From Actinomycetes bacterium (GTDB lineage: Bacteria; Actinomycetota; Acidimicrobiia; Acidimicrobiales; JAMCPL01): 7,582 nt of DNA. Below are positions 1 to 5,923 of this stretch, one piece after another (position 1 is the stretch's first letter; each line of letters opens with the position of its first letter). The notes beneath the pieces are model-generated. The model made no database searches. It saw only the letters and a program-made list of their open reading frames with translations, and was not told the DNA's origin. A program made the position numbers and the translations under genes. The stretch spans positions 1-7,582 of the forward strand of contig JAJZWK010000076.1 in the NCBI GenBank assembly GCA_021846725.1, read 5' to 3'.

Positions 1-125
1 CTTACCAGCCCAGCATCTCCACAGAGATTCCTGACATAGCGTATTATGACACTTATTACCGTACCCGATACATCCTGTCGTCCATTCGCGTATCCCTGGT
101 TAGGGTCAATCCCAGTGTAGGTCAT
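1..125 (-). CDS. 5' part of an unrecognised divergent gene
   Basis: Read on the minus strand, an ATG at 125-123 opens a frame that stays open to the left edge, giving 41 complete codons. The protein begins MTYTGIDPNQGYANG and continues through RQDVSGTVISVIIRYVRNL to CGDAGLV. The first in-frame stop upstream is TAG at 145-143, and ATG 125 is the only standard start between it and the frame. A weak AAGG lies just upstream, and a perfect TATAAT (minus strand, 163-158) sits about 33 bases before the ATG without a good -35. The segment ISVIIRYVRNLCGDAGLV looks like an amphipathic helix such as those that begin some bacterial sensor or regulator proteins. That is only an impression, and I do not recognise the family. 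It could be a chance open frame, but its placement, divergent from tig across a long AT-rich spacer, fits a real gene. Confidence 0.5.
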   Translation of the reverse strand, partial: MTYTGIDPNQGYANGRQDVSGTVISVIIRYVRNLCGDAGLV

Positions 126-157
126 CTGCCTTATATGGACTGTCTATATTAATTTTC

Positions 158-163
158 ATTATA
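158..163 (-). promoter_or_regulatory. Candidate -10 box for the divergent minus-strand gene
   Basis: The minus strand reads TATAAT here, a perfect -10 consensus about 33 bases before the ATG at 125. This would give a leader of roughly 25 nt. No acceptable -35 lies 16 to 18 bases upstream, so it would need an activator or be a chance match in AT-rich sequence. The inverted repeat at 197-228 lies just upstream of it. Confidence 0.3.
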
Positions 164-196
164 AATCACACCCTTATTATCGACCTAATATCATAT

Positions 197-228
197 TTTA
201 GTAAATCATATGCACTTGCTTTACTAAA
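197..228. promoter_or_regulatory. Inverted repeat TTTAGTAAA-N14-TTTACTAAA, possible operator
   Basis: Two perfectly complementary 9-base arms, 197-205 and 220-228, are separated by 14 bases. Beyond one mismatch (196/229) three more base pairs match (193-195 with 230-232). The arms are centred 23 bp apart, about two helical turns, which suits a dimeric or tetrameric DNA-binding protein. It lies upstream of the candidate -10 of the minus-strand gene. As RNA it would be a weak AT-only hairpin without a clean T-tract, so an operator is likelier than a terminator. No specific regulator can be named. Confidence 0.35.
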
Positions 229-344
229 TTATAATCTCTTTGCCAATACACTTACCGCATATTTGTAGTTTATCGACCACTTTGTGTAAAGTTGATTAAA
301 AATATAGCACGAACGTCATGTCCTTGGCAAGCGTTTGTTCAGGA

Positions 345-365
345 AATATCAATTATCAATTATCA
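345..365. repeat. 7-bp tandem repeat ATTATCA, three units
   Basis: Units lie at 345-351 (AATATCA, one mismatch), 352-358 and 359-365 (both ATTATCA). Another ATTATCA follows at 388-394. The unit does not match the DnaA box TTATCCACA. Function is unknown; it may be replication slippage or clustered binding sites. Confidence 0.6.
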
Positions 366-461
366 AGCAGTACGCATAAACCATTATATTATCAAAGAAG
401 CTTATCTATCCATGTTCACGGCATACCGTCTGTACTTTTCATTTTTACATTCTCTACGCTA

Positions 462-495
462 CCCATGATAGTCAGGAGCCCATGATATTTAGGAG
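462..495. repeat. 17-bp tandem duplication containing CCCATGATA and AGGAG
   Basis: Copy one is 462-478 (CCCATGATAGTCAGGAG) and copy two is 479-495 (CCCATGATATTTAGGAG), directly adjacent and matching at 15 of 17 positions. The second copy runs into AGGAGG at 491-496, a perfect Shine-Dalgarno sequence with no well-spaced start codon after it. It is probably a slippage duplication, and any regulatory role is speculative. Confidence 0.6.
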
Positions 496-534
496 GTTTG
501 TTTTTTCATTCGTGGCATGTGTAAAAAATATCCT

Positions 535-653
535 CTGTGTCTGGCATTGATATATACAGCACAAGGGTTACTCTTCACAGTATGGTAACGAGCATCATGC
601 TGCAGACCTGTGTCTGGCATTGATAGATCCAGTACAAGGATCACTGTGTCTGG
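535..653. repeat. 36-bp direct repeat upstream of tig, two copies plus a partial third
   Basis: Copies at 535-570 and 608-643 match at 31 of 36 positions; the first 18 bases, CTGTGTCTGGCATTGATA, are identical. Immediately after the second copy, the first 10 bases (CTGTGTCTGG) recur at 644-653. The start-to-start distances are 73 and 36 bases, so the last two units are in true tandem. Between copies one and two lie 37 unrelated or strongly diverged bases. The array ends about 70 bases before the tig start, inside the probable promoter or 5' leader of tig. Confidence 0.65.
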
Positions 654-722
654 GGTATTTTATTGGTCCAATGGTGTGTATGCGCGACAACGTACTCAAA
701 AGCGGCTAAAGTAAGTAGTCTT

Positions 723-2309
723 ATGAGTACAACCCCGGAAGTTCTTGATGACCATCGTATAAAGTTCACTATTGATGTAGATGAGGCCAGGATAAATAAA
801 GCTATGGACTCTTTTGTCCGCGAATTGCAACGTACCGCGAAGATTAAAGGATTCAGACCAGGTAAAGTACCTCGTACTGTGCTAGAGGCTCATATAGGTG
901 GCAGCAGTGCTTTGAGGGCACAGGCCATTGAAGGTGTGATTTCTGATGCTTATGTGGAAGCACTTAATGAGTCAGGTGTGGAGCCTCTTTCTGATCCACA
1001 AGTAGAGATTATTGAAGGGAAGGAATCGGGGCCTTTGAAGTTCGAGGCTACCATAGTGGTCAGGCCAAGCGTCTCGGTTGCTGGTTACCAGGGTCTTGAG
1101 GTAGTCATACCAGACATGGAAGCGACCGAAGAAGAGGTGGATGCTGGAATAGATCGAGTTAGGGAGCAGTGGGCAGAGCTATTTTCCAAGGATGGTGAAG
1201 TAATCGTCGGAGATGTAGTTACCCTAGATGTGGATGTGTCTGTTTCTGACTCTGGTTCAAATGGTATGCACCTTGATGACTATGTCTATGAAGTTGGTAG
1301 AAATTCAGAAATCCCTGAGCTGGATAAGCATATTATTGGTGCTACCAAGGGATCAGTTATAGTCTATAGCCCGTCTGATAGACAACCAGATGGGCTGGGT
1401 ACAGACAGTGATGACGACGTGAGCAGGGATATCGACGGAGATAAGGGTAGTGGTATAGATACAGGAGAGACTGGAGTAGAGCAGGAAAATGTAGCAGACA
1501 GAGAGGCTGTAACAGCTAAGGAGAATAGGGGGGATGAGGGACAGGAAATGGATAATGCCCAGGCTCGGTCTACCGATGAGGATAGCCAGTCTTTCCCTTT
1601 GGAAATCAAGGTAGTTGTTAAGGATATAGAGACGAAAGTATTGCCTGAATTGACCGATGAGTGGGTCCAGGAAGCTACCGAATATGAAGACGTGGATAGT
1701 ATGCGAGAAGATATCCGTAAGCGGATTGAGCAATACAAGAGTAGTAGTGTCCGTTCACTCTTTCCTCGTCAGGTCTTGGCTTCACTCAATGATCTTGTGG
1801 GAGAAGACCCTCCCGCAGAGTTGGTTGAGGTGGAGTTTGGACGAGAACTTGCTGATTTTTCCAAGAGACTTGAAGAAGCAAAGATGACCTGGGAGCAGTT
1901 TGTGGAGGCGAGCGATGATAATGGGAACAGTATCATCAGCAGATTTCATGATTCAGCGGTAGCTAGCGCAAGAGCTGATTTGGCTTTAAGAGCTGTTGCC
2001 GATGCAGAGGAAATTGATGTCGACGATAGCTTGAATGATTTGCTTTCCAAGATAGCCAGTAGGTCTAATAAATCTTTGGCTGAGGTACGTGAGCACTACG
2101 AGCATTCAGGTCAATTGGTTGCTATGCGCTCCGAACTACGGAAAGAGAAGGCTCTTGATTGGTTGTTGCACAATGTACACGTAAAGGATAGTAGTGGTAA
2201 CGATATTGATAACGAACTGTTGTTGACGGGTGACTCGCATGATGTCGATAACGTGCATGACAGTGAAGGTTCTGATGATTCTGGTGTTACTGAAGGCTTG
2301 GAAGAATAG
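723..2309 (+). CDS. tig: Trigger factor, ribosome-associated chaperone and prolyl isomerase
   Basis: Trigger factor binds the ribosome near the tunnel exit (L23), shields nascent chains and carries an FKBP-like prolyl isomerase domain. The ribosome signature GFRPGK is at residues 43-48 of this 528-residue protein. The FKBP-like domain spans about 155-305 (from DGEVIVGDVVTLDV to FPLEIKVVVKDIETKVLPEL), and the helical chaperone domain follows to about 487. I chose ATG 723 because the family N-terminus starts there. The frame extends to TTG 663, but those 20 extra residues (rich in Cys and Trp) do not resemble the family. No good Shine-Dalgarno precedes 723. The protein is longer than the usual 430-470 residues because of an acidic insertion at 217-288 and an acidic tail at about 488-528. 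clpP and clpX follow, the usual arrangement. Identity is secure; the exact start is less so. Confidence 0.95.
   Translation: MSTTPEVLDDHRIKFTIDVDEARINKAMDSFVRELQRTAKIKGFRPGKVPRTVLEAHIGGSSALRAQAIEGVISDAYVEALNESGVEPLSDPQVEIIEGKESGPLKFEATIVVRPSVSVAGYQGLEVVIPDMEATEEEVDAGIDRVREQWAELFSKDGEVIVGDVVTLDVDVSVSDSGSNGMHLDDYVYEVGRNSEIPELDKHIIGATKGSVIVYSPSDRQPDGLGTDSDDDVSRDIDGDKGSGIDTGETGVEQENVADREAVTAKENRGDEGQEMDNAQARSTDEDSQSFPLEIKVVVKDIETKVLPELTDEWVQEATEYEDVDSMREDIRKRIEQYKSSSVRSLFPRQVLASLNDLVGEDPPAELVEVEFGRELADFSKRLEEAKMTWEQFVEASDDNGNSIISRFHDSAVASARADLALRAVADAEEIDVDDSLNDLLSKIASRSNKSLAEVREHYEHSGQLVAMRSELRKEKALDWLLHNVHVKDSSGNDIDNELLLTGDSHDVDNVHDSEGSDDSGVTEGLEE
1371..1586 (+). other. Acidic low-complexity insertion within the trigger factor FKBP-like domain
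   Basis: This stretch encodes trigger factor residues 217-288. Of 72 residues I count 23 Asp/Glu against 7 Lys/Arg and no Phe, Tyr or Trp, as expected for a disordered linker. It separates GATKGSVIVYSPSD from FPLEIKVVVKDIETKVLPEL. In ordinary trigger factors these two strands are joined by only about 15 residues (inference from the family, not an alignment). The reading frame is uninterrupted and the flanking domain resumes correctly. Boundaries are approximate. Confidence 0.75.
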
Positions 2310-2366
2310 AGTGGTACGAGAAACGGTGTCATCTAGCTGACGGAAATCCATGTTTATTTGCGAGAC

Positions 2367-2380
2367 ACTAGACTAGACTA
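2367..2380. repeat. 5-bp tandem repeat ACTAG in the tig-clpP spacer
   Basis: ACTAGACTAGACTA is 2.8 units of ACTAG. It sits in the 114-bp spacer between tig and clpP. The same spacer also carries TGGTACGAG twice, just after the tig stop (2312-2320) and leading into the clpP ribosome binding site (2400-2408). I found no convincing terminator or promoter in the spacer. Confidence 0.5.
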
Positions 2381-2423
2381 AAGTAATGATTGCTATGTAT
2401 GGTACGAGGAAGGATGGAAAAAT

Positions 2424-3056
2424 ATGATGCAGGCTCTTGGGTATCTGGTTCCTACCGTGATAGAGCAGAGTCCGAAAGGCGAACGAGCCTATGACCTCTA
2501 TTCGAGGCTGTTAAAGGATCGGATCATAATAGTTGGTACTCCGATTGATGATTCTATAGCCAATCTGGTCTGTGCCCAGATGCTTTTTCTGGAGTCTGAG
2601 GATTCCGACAAAGATATTCATTTGTATATAAACTCCCCTGGTGGAGACATCACAGCTCTTTTTGCGATTTATGACACCATTAAGTTCGTCAAGCCCGATG
2701 TTTCGACATTTTGTTTTGGACAGGCTGCTTCAGCTGCTGCAGTGTTACTAGCTGCGGGGGCAAAGGGAAAGCGATTTGCATTGCCTCATTCAAGAATTCT
2801 TCTGCATCAGCCCTGGGGTGGTGCTGCCGGACAAGCCAGTGATATCGAGATACAGGCACGCGAGATGTTGAGAATGCGTGATCTGCTCAATTCTATGTTG
2901 TCGGAGGATATTGGGCAGCCTATCGAAAAGATTGCCAAGGATACCGATAGGGATTTTGTTATGACCGCAAGTGAAGCTGTCGATTATGGAATAGTAGATG
3001 AAGTGATTCATAGCCGGGATAGTATAGATGGGGCCGAGTATACTGATATAGGATAA
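2424..3056 (+). CDS. clpP: ATP-dependent Clp protease, proteolytic subunit ClpP
   Basis: This is a serine peptidase forming the two-ring, 14-subunit chamber that degrades proteins fed by ClpX or another Clp ATPase in the cytoplasm. The protein has 210 residues, normal for the family. The catalytic triad is complete: Ser103 in GQAASAAAVLL, His128 in RILLHQPWGG, and Asp177 in DTDRDF, spaced as in E. coli ClpP. The oxyanion-region motif YINSPGG is at 68-74. GAGGAAGGA at 2406-2414 lies 9 bases before ATG 2424; ATG 2427 is also possible. The serine motif AASAAAVLL resembles mycobacterial ClpP2, whereas HQPWGGAAGQ is more like the general or ClpP1 form. Actinobacteria commonly carry two adjacent clpP genes; here there is one, followed directly by clpX. 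The protein starts close to the mature N-terminus (YLVPTVIEQ), so little or no propeptide is expected. Confidence 0.97.
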   Translation: MMQALGYLVPTVIEQSPKGERAYDLYSRLLKDRIIIVGTPIDDSIANLVCAQMLFLESEDSDKDIHLYINSPGGDITALFAIYDTIKFVKPDVSTFCFGQAASAAAVLLAAGAKGKRFALPHSRILLHQPWGGAAGQASDIEIQAREMLRMRDLLNSMLSEDIGQPIEKIAKDTDRDFVMTASEAVDYGIVDEVIHSRDSIDGAEYTDIG

Positions 3057-3076
3057 TGGATGGTAAGATATGTTCA

Positions 3077-3112
3077 ATAGGGTAATAACACAGGATAGGG
3101 TAATAACACGGG
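3077..3112. repeat. 18-bp tandem duplication upstream of clpX
   Basis: Two adjacent units, 3077-3094 (ATAGGGTAATAACACAGG) and 3095-3112 (ATAGGGTAATAACACGGG), differ at a single position. They occupy half of the 74-bp spacer between clpP and clpX and end only a few bases before the clpX Shine-Dalgarno (GGGAGG, 3118-3123). The near identity implies a recent duplication or selection to keep both copies. Confidence 0.75.
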
Positions 3113-3130
3113 AGAGAGGGAGGAATTTGA

Positions 3131-4405
3131 ATGGCTAAGCTTGGTGATGGAACAGAGCTTGTAAAGTGCAGCTTCTGTGGTAAGTCGCAGAAACAGGTAA
3201 AGAAGTTGATTGCTGGACCTGGGGTGTATATATGTGACGAGTGCATCGAGTTGTGTAACGACATAATAATGGAAGAGTTCAGCGAGTCATCTGAGCCCTT
3301 GCTGGAGAATCTTCCCAAGCCCAAGGAGATCTTTGATTTTTTGAATGATTACGTAGTAGGGCAAGAACATGCAAAGAAGATTTTGTCTGTAGCTGTCTAC
3401 AATCACTACAAAAGGGTACAGGCCAGCGCTACTCAATCTTCTGATGTGGAGCTTGCAAAGTCTAATATTCTGCTGCTTGGTCCTACCGGTTGTGGCAAGA
3501 CGTTGCTCGCGCAAACTTTGGCTCGTATGCTCGATGTGCCATTTGCTATAACCGATGCAACGGCTTTGACTGAAGCTGGTTATGTGGGGGAGGATGTAGA
3601 GAATATTTTGCTTAAGCTGATACAAGCAGCTGATTATGATGTGAAGCGAGCAGAAATGGGGATCATATATATAGATGAAATAGACAAGGTAGCCAGGAAA
3701 AGTGAGAATCCCTCTATCACCCGAGATGTGTCTGGTGAAGGGGTGCAGCAAGCATTGTTAAAGATTCTGGAGGGGACCACGGCTTCTGTGCCACCTCAGG
3801 GTGGCAGAAAACATCCGCATCAAGAGTTTATACAGATTGATACTACTGGAATACTTTTTATCTGTGGCGGTGCCTTTGCCGGGCTTGAAAAAATTATCAG
3901 TAATCGTATTGGCCACAAGGGAATTGGTTTTAGGGCCGACGTTACTAGAGATAGTGCCGTGAGGGAAGACGAGATTTTGCAGCAGGTTCTGCCTGAAGAC
4001 TTGATACGTTTCGGGCTTATACCGGAGTTCATCGGTAGACTTCCGGTTGTTGGTGCGGTATCTAGTCTTGGGAAGGATTCGCTTGTAAGCATTTTGGTCG
4101 ATCCGAAGAACTCGCTTGTGAAGCAGTATCAAAAGGTTTTTCTGCTTGACGATGTCGAGCTGGAGTTTACTCAGGATGCTATTGAGGCGATAGCTGATCA
4201 GGCCCTCTTGCGTGGTACGGGTGCCAGAGGACTGAGAGCCATCCTTGAAGAAGTGCTTCTTGATTTAATGTATGATCTACCCAGTAGAGAGGATGTCAAG
4301 AAGTGTGTGATAGATGCATCAGTTGTCAAAGAGCGGGTGAATCCTACACTTGTACCGAGAACGAGCGAGCCAGCTCGATCTCGTACTAGAAAAGCTGCCT
4401 CTTGA
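3131..4405 (+). CDS. clpX: ClpX, AAA+ unfoldase of the ClpXP protease
   Basis: ClpX is a hexameric ATPase that recognises tagged or damaged proteins, unfolds them and threads them into ClpP. The 424 residues match the family length. An N-terminal zinc-binding domain has Cys13, Cys16, Cys35 and Cys38. The AAA+ core has Walker A GPTGCGKT (117-124), pore loop GYVGEDV (150-156), Walker B IIYIDEIDK (178-186), pore residues RKH (226-228), arginine-finger region PEFIGRLP (298-305) and sensor 2 GTGARGLR (362-369). The ClpP-docking IGF tripeptide is at 265-267 (HKGIGFRAD), consistent with partnership with the adjacent ClpP. GGGAGG at 3118-3123 is well spaced from ATG 3131. The C-terminus is short and basic (SRTRKAAS). 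The 74-bp gap after clpP suggests a shared operon. Confidence 0.98.
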   Translation: MAKLGDGTELVKCSFCGKSQKQVKKLIAGPGVYICDECIELCNDIIMEEFSESSEPLLENLPKPKEIFDFLNDYVVGQEHAKKILSVAVYNHYKRVQASATQSSDVELAKSNILLLGPTGCGKTLLAQTLARMLDVPFAITDATALTEAGYVGEDVENILLKLIQAADYDVKRAEMGIIYIDEIDKVARKSENPSITRDVSGEGVQQALLKILEGTTASVPPQGGRKHPHQEFIQIDTTGILFICGGAFAGLEKIISNRIGHKGIGFRADVTRDSAVREDEILQQVLPEDLIRFGLIPEFIGRLPVVGAVSSLGKDSLVSILVDPKNSLVKQYQKVFLLDDVELEFTQDAIEAIADQALLRGTGARGLRAILEEVLLDLMYDLPSREDVKKCVIDASVVKERVNPTLVPRTSEPARSRTRKAAS

Positions 4406-4416
4406 TTGTAGGCAAT

Positions 4417-4459
4417 TGGACAGAGGAAACTGGACAGAGAGGAGAATACAAACTCTGTC
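4417..4459 (+). repeat. Repeated TGGACAGAG with complementary CTCTGTC in the clpX-folC spacer
   Basis: TGGACAGAG occurs at 4417-4425 and 4431-4439 (period 14). CTCTGTC at 4453-4459 is complementary to GACAGAG in either copy. The nearer pairing (4433-4439 with 4453-4459) gives a 7-bp stem with a 13-base loop. No T-tract follows, so it is not a standard intrinsic terminator. Two alternative pairings are possible, but the stem is short and a regulatory switch is only conceivable. Confidence 0.35.
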
Positions 4460-4561
4460 TGTCATAGCAGTGAAGGTATTGCTGTTTGCTGGGATCTTTG
4501 CACATAGCAGTTACCTGCCTCGTAAGTAATTTATCCGCCGATTTATTGGAGAGGAACATAG

Positions 4562-5893
4562 ATGAATACTTGGTCCTATGACGATATGCTTGAATGGTTG
4601 GACTCGCATGTCAGTATGGAGGCTACCGGTATTACCAGAGTCCCAAGGCCGACCTTGGATAGGATCCGTCAGGTCTGTGACATAATGGGAAACCCAGAGC
4701 GTGCTCAGCCGGTTATACATATCACCGGCACCAACGGGAAGGGATCAACTGCCAGGATGGTGACCGAGCTGCTTATAGCGCGAGGTCTTAGCGTGGGAAC
4801 ATACTCAAGTCCCAATTTGCAACGCGTGAATGAGCGTATAGCATATTGTAATGATCCTATATCTGATGAAGATTTATGTTCCATTATGCTTGAAATGGAT
4901 TCATTCGAGAGAATGCTTGGCTTCAAGCTTAGCCGGTTCGAATTGTTGACGGCTTGTGCTTATAGATGGTTTGCTGATCGTCCGGTCGACGTGGCGGTGA
5001 TAGAGGTAGGTCTTGGAGGGCTTTGGGACGCGACGAATGTAGCTGAGGCAGATGTAGCGGTGATCACGAATATCAGCTACGACCATGTCGAGATTTTAGG
5101 TCCGACGTTGAGAGATATTGCAACTGAGAAGGCGGGGATTATAAAGAACAATAGCATCGTAGTCGTTGGCGAGCAGGATCCGGAGTTGGTAAAGGTATTT
5201 GAAGCGGCATCTTCGTCCGTAGGGGCATCGCAGATACTGACTTACGGGCAGGATTTCTCGTGCCCGACCATTCGACCTGTTACGGGTGGTCTTGTGCTTT
5301 CCTTACATACGCCGTGGTCCATACATGAAGATCTTTTCCTTTCCCTGTACGGAAAGTATCAGGGTCATAACGCTATACTGGCTGTTACAGCAGTGGAGGC
5401 ATTTTTCAACGCAGCATACCCGGCTGACCTTTTACAACGTGTTTTCGCAGAAATTACATTTGCAGGTCGATGCGAGGTATTGGGAAGGGATCCATTGATA
5501 GTATGCGATGGTGCTCACAATGTGGCAGGAATGGAGGCGTTGGCGAGTATCTTAAGAGACTATTTTGCGGATCTATCGCCAAAAGTACTCGTGACTGGTA
5601 TGTTGGAGGGGAGAGATCCGGAAGCTATGCTGCAGAAGATGAGATATGGTGGGGTAGATAAGGTGGTTGTAGTTCCTGCTCCTTCTCAGAGATCTCTTGA
5701 CGTGAATATATTACGTAATGCGGCTGTAGCTTCTGGATTTGAGACTATTTTGGCAAAATCTATCGTTGAAGGGTTGCAACTTGGTGGTGCCTTGGCTGGT
5801 ACCGGTGGTATGTTGGTAATAGCCGGCTCACTTTATGTGGTAGGAGCCGCCCGTTCGTATATGATGTTGTCGACTGGTAATGCTGTTCAGTAA
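4562..5893 (+). CDS. folC: Folylpolyglutamate synthase / dihydrofolate synthase
   Basis: FolC adds glutamate to dihydropteroate and/or to folates using ATP, retaining folates in the cell and making them better cofactors. It belongs to the Mur ligase superfamily. The 443-residue protein shows the P-loop GTNGKGS (56-62), the substrate-loop segment YSSPNLQRVNERI (81-93), VIEVGLGGLWDATN (146-159), NISYDHVEILG (170-180), the EKAGII segment (189-194) and the C-terminal-domain motif CDGAHN (315-320). Length and motif order are normal. ATG 4562 follows GGAGAGGA (4548-4555) at good spacing. The 156-bp spacer after clpX may allow separate expression, while ndk follows after only 30 bp. Whether it has both activities cannot be told from sequence; a single folC usually implies bifunctionality. 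In many Actinomycetota valS lies near folC, but it is absent here. Confidence 0.95.
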   Translation: MNTWSYDDMLEWLDSHVSMEATGITRVPRPTLDRIRQVCDIMGNPERAQPVIHITGTNGKGSTARMVTELLIARGLSVGTYSSPNLQRVNERIAYCNDPISDEDLCSIMLEMDSFERMLGFKLSRFELLTACAYRWFADRPVDVAVIEVGLGGLWDATNVAEADVAVITNISYDHVEILGPTLRDIATEKAGIIKNNSIVVVGEQDPELVKVFEAASSSVGASQILTYGQDFSCPTIRPVTGGLVLSLHTPWSIHEDLFLSLYGKYQGHNAILAVTAVEAFFNAAYPADLLQRVFAEITFAGRCEVLGRDPLIVCDGAHNVAGMEALASILRDYFADLSPKVLVTGMLEGRDPEAMLQKMRYGGVDKVVVVPAPSQRSLDVNILRNAAVASGFETILAKSIVEGLQLGGALAGTGGMLVIAGSLYVVGAARSYMMLSTGNAVQ

Positions 5894-5923
5894 TTAATTA
5901 TTTGCAAAGGAAAGGGTGTATAT

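Larger units (their letters stand above)
126..722. other. Long AT-rich intergenic region between divergent genes
   Basis: About 600 bases with no convincing protein or RNA gene. No reading frame of useful length or recognisable product is present on either strand, and I could fold no tRNA. The region is clearly more AT-rich than the genes, especially from 140 to 460. It holds an inverted repeat (197-228), 7-bp tandem repeats (345-365), a 17-bp tandem duplication (462-495) and a diverged 36-bp repeat (535-653). TATAAT occurs at 230-235 (plus) and 163-158 (minus), neither with a clear -35. It presumably contains the tig promoter and that of the divergent gene, but I cannot place the tig promoter with confidence. 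Confidence 0.7.

Noticed and set aside
197..228. Intrinsic terminator
   Set aside because: The stem is AT-only with a 14-base loop and no clean T-tract on either strand, and it lies upstream of both divergent genes rather than after a gene.
345..395. ATTATCA repeats as DnaA boxes or a replication origin
   Set aside because: The motif lacks the CCACA half of TTATCCACA, and the neighbouring genes are not those found at dnaA/dnaN origins.
535..653. CRISPR array
   Set aside because: There are only two diverged copies plus a fragment, with unequal spacing, direct adjacency of the last two units, and no cas genes.
126..660. tRNA or other structured RNA gene
   Set aside because: I could not find a cloverleaf, a TTCGA-type T-loop context or a long stem. 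A covariance-model scan would be decisive.
663..722. TTG start giving trigger factor 20 extra N-terminal residues
   Set aside because: The added residues (MVQWCVCATTYSKAAKVSSL) do not resemble the family N-terminus, which begins naturally near the ATG at 723. No ribosome binding site supports the TTG.
1353..1738. Two overlapping minus-strand frames of about 125 codons opposite the trigger factor insertion
   Set aside because: They lie entirely antisense to tig, over low-complexity purine-rich sequence that lacks stops on the opposite strand. Their translations are Ser-, Leu- and Ile-rich without any recognisable domain.
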